64,000 nt of DNA from Saccharina japonica. Taxonomy: Eukaryota > Sar > Phaeophyceae > Laminariales > Laminariaceae. This document shows, one piece after another, positions 31,797 to 42,625 of this stretch. The notes below the pieces were generated by a model. It saw only the letters and a program-made list of their open reading frames with translations. It was not told where the DNA came from and ran no database searches. Location of the stretch: positions 172,491 to 236,490 of the forward strand of contig MEHQ01004575.1 in assembly GCA_008828725.1 (NCBI GenBank). The letters run 5' to 3'. Position numbers and translations under genes: made by a program. Position 1 is the first letter of the stretch. The number at the start of each line of letters is the position of its first letter.

Positions 31797-34073
31797 GGAG
31801 GCCCAGCTGAGCTACCGTCTGGGTCAGTTGGGATTCCGGTTTCCCGAAAAGGCGTCAAGAGGAAAAACCTCTCCACGTCAGTAGCTGTACGTACTTCTCC
31901 CCCCCCTGTCGTAGTACCTGGTGTCCCTGTTTCCGAGAATTTTGGAGCAGGAAATTGTCTTTCGCGTGATGGTCTGTCTGAGTGTCCCGTACCGGTTTTA
32001 GATGTTGTCCGTACCGAGGCTTCACTAAACCGAGTAACATTTATGGACCAAGCCCCGTGTGCGTTGTCTCATGTTCCGAGTACCAGTACGGCACGGCGGC
32101 CTACCCGCTCTTGCTTGCGTTCGGGGACCAAGAGTGGTCCCCCGGTGGAAATAAAGAAAGACAAAGTGTGGTACAACTCTGCGTTGACACATAAAAAATA
32201 TCCTTTTTCTCTTTCTTTTTCGTCTCGACGAGTCCGTGTGAACGGCTCTGTCGAAGGCTATGCTGTGAATGTCACAGTGGATACAGCTACTGATGTATCA
32301 GCTGTCTCGCTCCCATGGTTGAAAAGTCACCCTTCCTTGCGATCGACCACATTAAACCCTGTCCCACCGTCGGCCGTGTCTCTACGTGCCGCCAACGGCC
32401 TACCAATACATGTTCCGGGATTTATTGATTTTCCGATTACTCTTGGTGGTATTACATGCACAGTCAATGCACTTGTTGTCCCGTCCCTCGGCCCCGATTA
32501 TTTATTACTAGATAATAATGCCATGTCAGAATTCGGGGCGGTACTAGACTGGGACCACCAAACTCTGTCATTTTCATCTACTGGTTCTAGTATACAAGCT
32601 GTCCACCGTGTTCACAACCGTGCCCCGTCAGATGACTCTTGTTCCTCGACGTTCGGTGACGCGCAACCATCTGTCGCTGCTGTCCACCGTGACGCCGAAG
32701 CAACCCCTGTCCGATTGCGCGAGCGTGTATACCTAAAACCTTTACACGAAGCACTTGTCGTTGTTTTTTCTGACCATCCCCCACAGCAAGATTGCACTGT
32801 AGTTGTCGAACCAAAAATAGTGTCGGCGGAAGATATCGCGGCAGACAAAGGTCTCGCCGCATTCAAAATAAATATTGTCGCGCGCACGTTGGCCACCTGG
32901 AGTTCTACTGATGGTTCAGTAGTAGTTCAAGTAGCCAACCCATCCTCGGATGGTGTCGCCTTAGCAGTCCACTTGTGCCTGGGCTCTGTCCTTTCTGTAT
33001 CGATCGTGTTCCCCGACCAACTACATGTGAACGCTGTCGCGAATTCCCCCACGTCCCCCTCAGAGATCCACAGCGCAAAATCCGAGCTGGAAGGTCCGTT
33101 GTCAAAAGCGTTCGAAAATACAACGCTCACCCCTGTCCAAAAAGACGATGTTCTCACCCTGTGCGCAAAATATCGTCCTGTTTTTTCCCTGTCAATGTCA
33201 GAGCTAGGCCGCTGTACCACTGCGGAAGCAACCTTTCCACTCCCCACTAATACCCGAGCCGTAGACCGGCCCCCGTACCGTTCCAACCCTCGTACGTCCG
33301 GCGTCATTGACAAATGTGTACATGACATGCTCGAGTGGGGCATAATCGAAAAACGTCCCAGCCCCTGGGGAAGTCCGGTCACGATCGTCGCGAAGAAAAA
33401 TGGGAGTCCACGTTTCTGCGTCGACTACCGCCACACCCTCAACCGCCACATCGTCCGGAAGAGCTGGCCCCTGCCGAACCTCGAAACCTGTCTGGACGCC
33501 GTGGGCACCGCCGCTTTTATCTCCGTAGCGGACATCCTCAGCGCGTTCTGGCAGCTCCCCGTGGATGAAGATCACATCGAACGGACGGCATTCGTTACAC
33601 CCGGCGGCAAGTACTGTTTTCTTCGTATGCCATTTGGAGTATGTAACGCCCCTTGGCTATTTCAACATATGATGTCTCTGACTCTAGGTCATCTGGGTCC
33701 CGATACAGGTATTCTGTCATACATGGACGATATCATCGTCTTAAATTCAACGTTCGAAACCCACATCGCGTCCCTTGAACAACTGTTCGCAGCATTGCAA
33801 GCAGCCGGCCTCACACTAAAACCGTCTAAAGTTCAGTTTGGTCAGAAAGAAATAGAATATCTGGGCCACGTCATTTCAGCGAAAGGTATTTCAGTAAGTA
33901 CCGACCGCATTCGGGCAATAACCCAGTTACCGACACCCACATGCATCAAAGACCTTCGGTCAGTCTTAGGCATGGTCAATTTTGTCCGTCGTTTTATCAA
34001 ATATTATGCGGAAATCACCGCCCCACTAGTACTACTCACTGGGGAAGATTTTGTCCTGAAAAACCGTTTTTAA
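31797..34073 (+). pseudogene. Element A protease and reverse transcriptase
   Basis: The frame is open from the codon after the gag UGA. The protease active site reads VTVDTATDVSAVSL, with Asp-Thr-Ala in place of the usual Asp-Thr/Ser-Gly. RT motifs are SPWGSPVTIVAKKNGSPRFC, VDYRHTLNRH, FISVADILSAFWQLPV, LRMPFGVCNAP, the catalytic YMDD (33720-33731), IEYLGHVIS and LRSVLGMVNFVRRFI. TAA at 34071-34073 interrupts the connection domain, and the next codons in the same frame (KAWSTEQDNAFERIKRVL) continue the protein. A is a Ty3/gypsy pol of a lineage distinct from B. Confidence 0.88.
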
Positions 34074-34952
34074 AAAGCTTGGAGCACAGAACAAGATAAC
34101 GCTTTCGAACGCATCAAACGCGTTCTCTCTTCAGCTCCTGTCCTCCACTTCCCCTATTTTTCGCGGGAGTTTGTTGTCCATACCGATGCCTCTGAACTTG
34201 GCGCTGGCGCTTTCCTTGCGCAGCCCACCCACGACGGAAAATATTTAGAGATTATCGCGTATTACAGTCACCGGTTTTCTTAAAGCCAACGCCATTATAG
34301 CGCAACAATGAAAGAATGCTGCGCGGTTGTCTGGGCGTTTGTCCACTGGCGTCCGTACCTCTGGGGACGACGCTTTACATGTTGCACCGACCACCAAGCG
34401 CTAGTCTACTTGTACCAAATGCAAGACACCAGCAATATGTTGACACGCTGGTCCATGGCCCTTCAAAACTACGACTTTACCGTGCAACACGTAACTGGAC
34501 GACTCAACGTCGTCCCGGACGCCCTGTCTCGCGTATTTAGTGAAGTCGGCGGAGAACACATCCCTTCTGAACCCCGACTTGCCCCGATCTGTCGGAATGT
34601 GCCGGATGACCAGCCATTCCATCCACCCGTCCCTCGCGATTACGAAGTGTCCGCGCGCAACCTACACGAAATAGCGCCCGTAGAAAGTGATCGCGAATTA
34701 TTCGCGAGTGCAGTGTCTGTCTTCCCAGCTATCGATGTCCCCAAACTACTGGAAGCTCAAACAGAAGAATTTGGACCGTACTTTGATTATCTCAAGCTAC
34801 CAAAATCAGCACCAGTCCCGTCAAAACAATCGGAGCATACCATGAGCCACTTCTTCCTCCAAGAGGAACTACTTTACCGTTCGTACCTTCCCGGTCACCT
34901 ACGTAGGCGTAGTGACTTCCGGGACCAACTTGTCGTACCTACGTCACTCTGA
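34074..34952 (+). pseudogene. Element A RNase H
   Basis: In the same frame as RT are FVVHTDASELGAGAFLAQ, then a TAA codon around 34279-34281 after YYSHRFS. This is followed by HYSATMKECCAVVWAFVHW with the catalytic Glu, CTDHQALVYLY with Asp, and HVTGRLNVVPDALSRV. About 130 linker residues lead toward the integrase, and TGA at 34950-34952 interrupts them. Three nonsense codons across pol and no frameshift suggest point-mutation decay. Confidence 0.85.
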
Positions 34953-36188
34953 AAGTTAGTAAATTCTTGTCATGACCTTCCCGCGTCGGGTGGTCATTTA
35001 GCTTTCACGGGCACCTTTGACAAGGTCCGTGACCGGTTCTGGTGGCCCACCATGCATGCCGACGTGCAGAAACATGTCGATAGCTGCTTGTCGTGTCAAC
35101 ACCGCAAAACGTTCCGGCGCCCCCCCAAATTACCTGTCGGAACACGGCCAGTAACACGTTCTTTCCAATGCGTCGCAGTTGATCTAGTGGAATACAAGTC
35201 TATGTCGGAAGGCAACCGATATATCCTCTCGGTGATCGATCATCTCACCCGTTTTGTCATTTTGATAGCCATCAAAAATAAAGAGGCCACCTTTATCGTG
35301 CGAAATCTTGTCGAGCGTGTGTTTTCTGTATTCGGTCCCCCAGAAGCGTTACATAGCGACCAAGGCCTCGAGTTCGAGAACCGCCTTGTTAAAGAGTTAC
35401 AAAAGGTTTTTGGATACAAGAAAAATCGCACCGCCGCCAACCGCCCCCAAGGGAATTCTGTCCTAGAGCGCGTGCACAGTACGGTTCACAATATGGTTGC
35501 TATGTATAGCACTATAGCATGTGACAACTGGGCAGAGCTGCTACCCTTTGTCCAGCTCACCCGTAACACGGCGTACTCTTCCACACTCGAAGAAATACCC
35601 CACTATCTCATGTTCGGGCGCGCCGCCGTACTACCTGTCGATCTCATTTTGGGCGTACCAGCCACGACTCTTCCCCAGTCCCAACTCGATTACTCACGCC
35701 GCACGGTCGAAAACTTACAGCTGGCATACGAGTTGGCCCGCCGTAATCTCAAAGAACGAGCGGATAAGCAAGCAACGTCGAATGAGAAATTGTCATCCCC
35801 GAGTTTCATAACCGGCGACCAAGTCTTAATACATCGCCCACATCACGAAACCGACGGCCCTAATCCCAAGTTATATAGCCCTTGGCACGGCCCTTTCACC
35901 GTCAGAACAAAGCTTTCTCCCGTCATTTACCGGGTCACCAAAGATGGTGCAACCACGGAAACCACTGTCCATCTAGGTCGCATGAACAAATACGTTGTCC
36001 CTGCCTCGTCCCCTGTCCCGGACCTGGATGCTCTTGACGATATGTTCCTCGGAACACAACTCCCTATCCCCGATCTAGAAGGCTCAGTGACCAAAGTGTC
36101 TATCGGACCGTTCACTGTGGAGGAAATAGACGGGGACAAACGAGGAGTAGGAGCCGCTTCGCTTGCAATTTTTCAGTATAACCTCTAG
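34953..36188 (+). pseudogene. Element A integrase
   Basis: The same frame continues after the TGA, with the zinc-binding HHCC seen as CHDLPASGGHLAF...CLSCQHRK. The D,D-35-E core has Asp in CVAVDLVEYKS, Asp in ALHSDQGLEFEN and Glu in NSVLERVHST; the last two are exactly 35 residues apart. The C-terminal part has DQVLIHRP and SPWHGPFTV, a GPY/F module, and ends at TAG at 36188. No chromodomain is evident, unlike element B. The active-site residues are intact even though the element is broken upstream. Confidence 0.87.
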
Positions 36189-37675
36189 CTGAAAGACTAC
36201 CCCCCCCAGCTGGGTGTGTGGCGTCATTTTAGGGTAATCCCACAATGTCGGGAAATGGTACAATCATACCGCGCTGCACTTTTGTCTCAGGATCCAGCAG
36301 TTTTCGACCCACGTTAAAGACAGCCACGCCCGTAGCCACGTTGTCACCGAACACTGATTTTATGTTATCAAATTGGGCCTGTTCTGTGCACACATTTTAT
36401 TTTTTATTCTTAGTCTGTCCCCGTCAGTTTTAGCAACCACTGACCTAAGCCCGTGTTCCGTTCTATCTCTTGTCACGTCACTTTTACCAGCATTCAGTGA
36501 CCCTAACGTGTTGTCCTACGCCGTTTTCATAATTGTTTTTCTGTATTTTTCTTCCCTATAGACGTGTCCCTCCACGTCGGGCTCCGATACCCACATGGCT
36601 AGAGGGCTCAATACCAAGCACCTCCCCCTCTATTTTTCGTACATACGACGCCCCTACTATTCACCACGGGCGCATAACTATAGTACCTTGTTTTGTATGC
36701 GTTGTACACACACACGTTGTGTTTTCTGTCATGATTTGACCCAGTGATATTAACGACATCACTGCTGTATCTAAGCGCGCAACATATAATACACCGTCCC
36801 GGTTACCCACACCACTCGTCACGGAAGCGCACAAAAAAACAAAAACCATCTCAAACGTCGCTGTTTCAGTCCATTTCATTTCCCGGAGCAGACCTCTACG
36901 CTATACGTCCTCCGATAGAGCGACGTGTACCCGCTCGAGAAAGCATGACCGCGGATTCGTCTCGACAACCACCCGGGAACATACTCCCTCGACTAGAGGT
37001 ACTCATATACACCATACAATCTGTCCACTCACTTTGTCCCGTCGTTCTACCTCGATAAAATATACTTGTGTATATTCTAAGTCCACGACGCCTGAGTGCC
37101 AGCCATATTTGTTTTGTCTCAATACCGCACCTTTCGGCACACGCGCCGGTATGATCGTGCTTTGTCGGTTAGCATCAAAATGTCGGCCACGATGCCACCC
37201 CCAGTTGCCAAGCACTCCCAATGTCAGGATTACCACCATGAAGTTCATGCCATGACCAGTGCGCGTAATTTTTATTTTTATTTTTTGTCTGTCACATATA
37301 TCTCAAGCCCTGCAGGCCGCAGCGTACCAACAATTTCAGAGCGCTGCCGCGTTATCGTTGCCGCATTACCTGCGAAGTGAGCATATATAACTGTCAATGT
37401 CAACAGTCCATCCTGACCCACCTCGTGTGACCTAAAAAACCTGAGCACGTAAAGCATATATTGGTGTATTTATTTTATTTTATTTTTCTGTCAATGGCAC
37501 ATGTCACATTCGGTTACACGAATGTCTTGCAATAGTTATAGTGTGATGGACATGCTATACGTTGCACTTGTCGTCCTCGTTGTCATTGTCGGAGCTTATA
37601 TCACATCATGTTAGCTCCAGGGCAACTACCCACCTGTCACGTTACTTAGTTATCGTGGAGTACTATTCGACACCA
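36189..37675 (+). other. Element A 3' untranslated region
   Basis: About 1.5 kb between integrase and the 3' LTR has no frame longer than ~100 codons and no envelope-like protein. It is T-rich with several TTTTATTTTA tracts. I see no element inserted in it. Confidence 0.6.
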
Positions 37676-37692
37676 CAAAAACTGGGGGGTGA
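37676..37692 (+). other. Polypurine tract of element A
   Basis: AAAAACTGGGGGGTGA lies just before the 3' LTR. The run AACTGGGGGGTGA resembles the tract of element B. Confidence 0.6.
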
Positions 37693-38092
37693 TATTACTG
37701 TCAGGTCCCCTGGGCCAACATACCACACGTATATGTGGAAACCCCTTTGGTGATACGTCACCAAACCTCAAGGCGTCCGTTCCCTCCAAAGGGCTCCCGT
37801 ACCCCCACAGGGCTAAACACCCCGAAGGGCTGTTGTCCTTGTCTCTTTATCCGCTCAGGGCGTAGTGTCCCCTACCATACCGCGGACCACCATGTCGACG
37901 CATGGAGACGGCAGGCGGGTGTGCTGATCACCCCCTGTTTACTCTCTCTTGGTCTCCCTCGTCCCCTTGTCCGAGCTACACCGCTTGTCCATCCTTTTGC
38001 TGTTTACACGAGTTGCTCTCGGCGCGTATCGCCGAAGGCCGTGGTGCTCGTATCACCCGCGCAGCATATAGAAGCTTAGGCCCTACTAAGAT
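37693..38092 (+). repeat. 3' LTR of element A
   Basis: It begins TATTACTGTCAGG and ends CTACTAAGAT. It is about 96-97% identical by hand to the 5' LTR. The right flank begins AAACAGGTATT, which does not repeat the left flank. Confidence 0.85.
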
Positions 38093-38159
38093 AAACAGGT
38101 ATTATTATTTTTAATAAATTACAGACGTAGACATTTTATACCAGGTATTATATGTATGT

Positions 38160-38190
38160 ATGTTGTTGTTGTTGTTGTTGTTGTTGTTGA
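38160..38190 (+). repeat. (TTG)n microsatellite
   Basis: About nine TTG/GTT units follow a TATG dinucleotide-like run just right of element A. Confidence 0.85.
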
Positions 38191-38229
38191 GCTTTTCAAT
38201 TTTCGCTTCGGTTTGTACAGGGATGTCAT

Positions 38230-39480
38230 GTTCCTTTATCTCCATGGCAATGGCTTCTTCGGCATAACTCCCGGAAACAAGAGAGCGTAGACACGAGATC
38301 GTAAATAGATGTGGCTGTTGTCTGTCGCGTGTCGCACGAGAAAAAAAACATTTTTATGCTTATCCCTGCCGTATTCTAGACACATGAGCGTAGATGGATA
38401 TGACAGTTGTACGTCGTGTGTTGAACGGGTAGTAATCGTTTTTTTATATTTTGATTGTTGTGTCGATTTTCGTAAATGGGTGTGGTGGTTGTCTGTCGTG
38501 TGTCGCACGTGAAATCGTTTTCGTTTCATCCCACGGTATAGCGGTAGAGTGAAAAAATAATATTCTGTTCGTGGATTTTATTTCATGGCTGCCGGACAGG
38601 AGAGCGTAGATGGATGTGGCGGTTGTCCGTCGTGTGTCGCACGGGAAATAGTTTTCGTTTTATCCCACGATATTGCGGTAGAGTGGTATATTCTGTAAGT
38701 GGATTATTTTTTTCATGGTGCGGCTTCTTGGGTTAGGACTGCCGTAGACACATGGGCGTAGATGGATGTGGCGGTTGTCTGCCGTGTGTCGCACGGGAAA
38801 TCGTTTTTGTTGTACCCCACGATATTGCGGTAGGGTGGTACGTTCTGTTCGTGGCGGTTGTCCGGCGTGTGTCGCACGGGAGAGCGTTTTTATTTTATTT
38901 TGATTGTTTCGTCGAATTCTCGAGTTGTCTTCTTGGACATCACTGCTGCCGTAGACACATGAGCGTAGATGGATGCGACGGCTGTCTGTCGGGTGTCGCA
39001 CGTTTAATCATTTTGGTTTTATCCCACGGTATTGCGGTAGAGCGGAATATTCTGTTCGTGGATTACTTTTTTCAAGGGTTTGGTTACTTGGGCACCACTG
39101 CCGTAGACACATGAGCGTAGATGGATGTGTGGCGGTTGTCTGTCGTGTGTCGCACGGGAATTTGTTTTTGTTTTATCCCACGGTATTGCGGTGGGGTGGT
39201 ATATTCTGTTCGTGGCGGTTGTCCGGCGTGTGTTGCACGGGAAAACGCTTTTTATATTTAAGTTGTTTCGTCGATTTCTCGATTTGTTAGGCGGTTGACT
39301 GTCGTGTGCAGCACGGGATATCGTTTTCGTTTTATCCCACGGTAGTAGCGGTTGAGTGAAATATTGCATTCGTGGCATTCGTGGATTTTTCATGGCTTTG
39401 GCTTCGTGGGCACCATTGCCGGACACGAGAGCGTCGATGGATGTGGCGTTAGTCTAGCGTGTGTTGCATGGTGTTGCACG
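38230..39480 (+). repeat. Irregular tandem array, ~100-180-bp units
   Basis: The block GAGCGTAGATGGATGTGGCGG followed by TTGTCTGTCGTGTGTCGCAC recurs at least nine times, for example near 38385, 38601, 38754, 38961, 39113 and 39429. The spacer ATCCCACGGTATTGCGGTAG...ATTCTGTTCGTGG alternates with it. Units vary in length through partial deletions. Frames that appear to run across the array on either strand are by-products of the repeat. Confidence 0.75.
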
Positions 39481-39951
39481 GAAAAACACCCTATATTTTT
39501 ATGTTTTCTGCTTTTTTACATGGATGGGTTGGGCTTCTTTCGCGTCACTCCTTTATTTGTCTGTCGTGCGTTGTGGGAAAATGGCTTGGGTATACCACGT
39601 TTTAGAGTCCGTCGATTTTATTCCATGGTTTGGCTTTGCTTGCCTCATTGCGTTGCTTTGTGTGTTTTTTTTGCTGGAGAGTGTGCCTTTGATTGGGGCT
39701 CATTTATTGCGTCAGGGATCAATAATCGACAATATCTTAACGGGACTTCTTTCGATGTTATGGGCCTTTTTTGCATCATCCATTACGTCAGGAATCAACA
39801 ATACAAACTGGGTCTCTTCAACGGTCGCTTGGCATCGTAAACTGGAGCCTTAGCCTCTCGGTCCCTTGGCATCGTAAACTACCTGATGTATTGTGGGCCT
39901 TATTCCTCCTTCGCCTCGCCGGCGGCCGGGGCCGGCGGCGAAGCCCCCTTG
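39481..39951. other. Unassigned sequence with a GC-rich hairpin
   Basis: A 130-codon hydrophobic frame (39461-39853) has no family signature and overlaps the end of the array, so I do not call it. CTTGGCATCGTAAACT occurs twice (39828 and 39870). It is followed by a hairpin with arms GCCGGCGGCC / GGCCGGCGGC (39917-39942). A related hairpin after CTTGGCATCGTAA lies at 17039-17100. Confidence 0.45.
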
Positions 39952-39960
39952 TAATATATA

Positions 39961-41279
39961 GGGAAATTGCCTTTTGGGGGTAAACCCACTCTTTTCACGG
40001 CCATTTGGGGGTAGGGTCAAAATGCACCCGCGGAACGCGCTCCCGCGGGCCCAAACAGGCATCAAACGCCATTCCGAAGCCCTGACGAGATGCCCGAAGC
40101 CCATGCCAAGCACGCACACAACTTTGTTTTTTTTTCAGGCACGTCCTTGGGCCCAACGGGACGGCGGCGCACGAGGGAGCAAACGAAGTCCCCCCTTTGA
40201 CCACATCTTGGGGGGGGATAACCCCACGTACCTACTAAATGTATCTACTCCCCCCGATTGACCACTTTTTTCACCTCGTTTGACGGAAACCATACCCCCT
40301 TTTGACCATCTGCGACAGCCTCAAAAACGACTACAGCAGTACGTATCCTCGTCACCGCCCTGGGTGCTGTGGGTCATGGATGCTCGGTGTTGGGTTGTTG
40401 GACGGGAGGGATCTTTGGGACACGAGCAACATCAGGCGCAACGACGGTCGTTAGTCTTCTTGAGAAGTGCTTTCCTCCTGTCCCCAACGTATCCATCCCC
40501 GACGGCAGGCTGGTGTGTTCGAGTACAGATCATCAGGATCACACCCAGCAACCAAGCACCAAGCACCAAGCACCCAGCAACCCACGACCCATACGCTGAG
40601 TATATACGTATGTGTTATGATTCCCCCATTACCATAGCAACCAAGAAGCAAGCACCCAGCACCCAGCAACTCACGACCCATACGCCGAGTATACACGTAC
40701 TCGTATGTGTTCTGATTCCCCCATCACCGTCATGTTTTCTCAGAAGAGCCGATATCTTCATATCGTCTATAAAGATTTGATTTGTATAGTTGTGCCGAGA
40801 TTTATTTCTTGGGAGGCAAACAATCCCGACGACTCGCAAGTTCTGGATGGTCCGCCCCGTAATCTATTCGGACTGTCGGGCGGTGACGTGGATACGTACT
40901 GCTGTAGTCGTTTTTGAGGCTGTCGCAGATGGTCAAAAGGGGGTATGGTTTCGGTCAAACGAGGTGAAAAAAGTGGTCAATCGGGGGGAGTAGATAAATT
41001 TAGTAGGTACGTGGGGTTATCCCCCCCCAAGATGTGGTCAAAGGGGGAACTTCGTTTGCTCCCTCGTGCGCCGCCGTCCCGTTGGGCCCAAGGACGTGCC
41101 TGAAAAACAAAAACAAAGTTGTGTGAGTGCTTGGCATGGGCTTCGGGCATCTCGCCAGGGCTTCGGAATGGCGTTTGATGCCTGTTTGGGCCCGCGGGAG
41201 CGCGTTCCGCGGGCGCATTTTGACCCTACCCCCAAAGTGCCGTGAAAACAGTGGGTATACCCCCAAATGACCATTTCCC
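39961..41279. mobile_element. Mutator-like (MULE) non-autonomous element with long inverted repeats (1319 bp)
   Basis: The ends begin GGGAAAT and the inverted arms are about 400 bp each (39961-40362 and 40885-41279), roughly 93-95% identical by eye. A perfect 9-bp target duplication, TAATATATA, flanks it (39952-39960 and 41280-41288). Long inverted repeats, GGG ends and 9-bp duplications at AT-rich targets are typical of MULEs. The ~520-bp centre has no transposase frame. It carries a ~100-bp direct repeat of AGCAAC-CACGACCCATACG type at about 40545-40635 and 40645-40730. Confidence 0.85.
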
Positions 41280-41404
41280 TAATATATACGAGTATGACAT
41301 TACAGCAAACGCTCAGCCAAGTCACACACACATCACACACCACAGGCCCACGACACCACCACTACACGACCCCCGGCCACCACGAGCACGAGCCACAAGC
41401 TTCA

Positions 41405-41500
41405 GGTGCCCCTGCTGCTTGGCTGGTGGTGGTGGCTGGGGGTCGTGTGGTGGTGGGTGGTGGTGGTGGTGGTGGTGGTGGTGCTGTGGTTGCAATCTGT
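41405..41500 (+). repeat. (GGT)n-rich tract
   Basis: GGTGGTGGT runs are interrupted by a few bases (41423-41492). They are preceded by CTGCTGCTTGGCTGGTGG, which recurs near 50975. This is a low-complexity expansion. Confidence 0.8.
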
Positions 41501-41559
41501 GCGTGTGGGTGGCTCGTCTGCAGAGTGCTGAGTGTTGACTCCCGCGAGGAAAATAATCT

Positions 41560-41902
41560 CAGTGACAATTGTCACTGTGGTAACCAATTATGACAGTCAC
41601 TACCGCCTAGCTCTCCGATCTCGGCACGGCTTTCGACACGAGCAGCACAGGACGGTCAGCACAAATAGCGGGCGTCTATCAGTCCCGAGCGCGTCTGAAT
41701 CGGTTCAGTGTACGCGTCGCACGCCTAAAGCAAAGAAGCAAACCGATATTAATATTAAGGTAAAGTACAACCGAGGTACAACTATGAACAAGGGCTCCGC
41801 ATGGACCCTGCTGTTTATCTGTGTTGTCTGCCATACAGTTTCATATGTATCACTGTTGTGGTAGTGCTACTGGTTGTATAATATTTACATTATTTTGCAG
41901 CT
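41560..41902 (+). repeat. Middle-repetitive sequence R3, copy 1
   Basis: GATCTCGGCACGGCTTTCGA, AAATAGCGGGCGTCTATCA and CGCGTCTGAATCGGTTC are shared with 51595-51800 and, inverted, with 52320-52470 and 53900-54050. The downstream part (GGGCTCCGCATGGACC...CTGTTTATCTGTGTTGTCTG) matches 57391-57545 on the minus strand, including its junction with a SINE of family S1. It has no reading frame. Confidence 0.65.
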
Positions 41903-41905
41903 GCC

Positions 41906-42222
41906 GGTCGCCCCTGTGGGCTAGCAGGTAACCACGAATCCTGTTAAAGTCAAGATCGGGTGTTCGAGCCCCCCCGAGTGCATGCTCGGGACTTTGTCTC
42001 GCGAAAAACAAAATTCTTGACTATATAGCGGAAAGCGCGAGAACGTGAGTTGGCAAAATCCGATGAAACTCGACGAGCGTTGGGAAGGCTGAACCCTCTG
42101 CGATATAAATAAAGGCAAGAACCGTAGTGGGGGAGGAGAGAGAGGAGCCTACTTTGTGACCCCGGATCTGAGTTATTATGACAAGGGAGGAACAAACGCA
42201 GAAGTGCGAAGATAATAAAATA
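41906..42222 (+). mobile_element. tRNA-derived SINE, family S1, copy b
   Basis: It starts GGTCGCCCCTGTGGGCTAGC, has a B-box-like TGTTCGAGCCC and the full body, and ends GAAGATAATAAAATAATC. The sequence left of it (ATTTTGCAGCTGCC) is the same as that next to the copy at 57376, so both descend from one insertion. Confidence 0.8.
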
Positions 42223-42289
42223 ATCATAATAATTAAAATAATTAAAAAAAACAATGCAGCTTAATGTTACCAGTGTTTTTCACGGTTAA

Positions 42290-42625
42290 CCGTCCGTGCA
42301 CGGTGATTTTTTGTTTTTTGAACATTCTACGGTCCGGTTCGGTGCGGTTTGCAGACAGAGGAAATATTACGTCGTGGTTGGGTGCGGTTTTCAGAAATCA
42401 GGAATCCTACGGTGCGGCTCGGTGCGGTGTCCAGAAATCGTAAATGCAGCGGTGTGGTTCGTTTTTTTTATGCATCCTACGGTGCGGTCCGGTGCGGTCT
42501 TCATAAATCGGGAATCCTACGGCGGTGCGGTTCGGTGGGGTTTTTTACTTTGATACATGCTACGGTGCGGTCCGGTGCGATTCCCCGTTGAACGGTTTTT
42601 GCTACGGTGCGGTTCGGGTTAGCCT
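42290..42625 (+). repeat. Degenerate (CGGTGCGGTTCGGTGCGG) array
   Basis: CTACGGTGCGGTTCGGTGCG-type units alternate with GAAATC-GAATC spacers at about 55-60 bp spacing, at least six times. The array resembles the subterminal arrays of the hAT-like elements in this window, but I could not find matching inverted ends around it. Confidence 0.65.

Larger units (their letters stand above)
18835..38092 (+). mobile_element. LTR retrotransposon A (Ty3/gypsy), interrupted by element B
   Basis: Two direct LTRs (18835-19235 and 37693-38092) bound a gag-pol unit in the order gag, protease, reverse transcriptase, RNase H, integrase, which is the Ty3/gypsy order. The primer-binding site and polypurine tract lie where expected. 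A complete second element on the opposite strand (19871-30902) splits gag; without it A would be about 8.2 kb. About 14 differences separate the two 400-bp LTRs by hand count (~3.5%). Several nonsense codons and frameshifts make this copy non-functional. No clean target duplication is visible (GCGTA on the left, AAACA on the right), and the flanks belong to different repeats, so one end may have been rearranged. Confidence 0.9.

Noticed and set aside
36189..37675. Envelope gene downstream of element A integrase
   Set aside because: No frame above about 100 codons, no signal peptide and no membrane anchor are present.
39461..39853. 130-codon hydrophobic frame
   Set aside because: It starts inside a decaying tandem array and has no conserved motif; chance opening in T-rich sequence is more likely.
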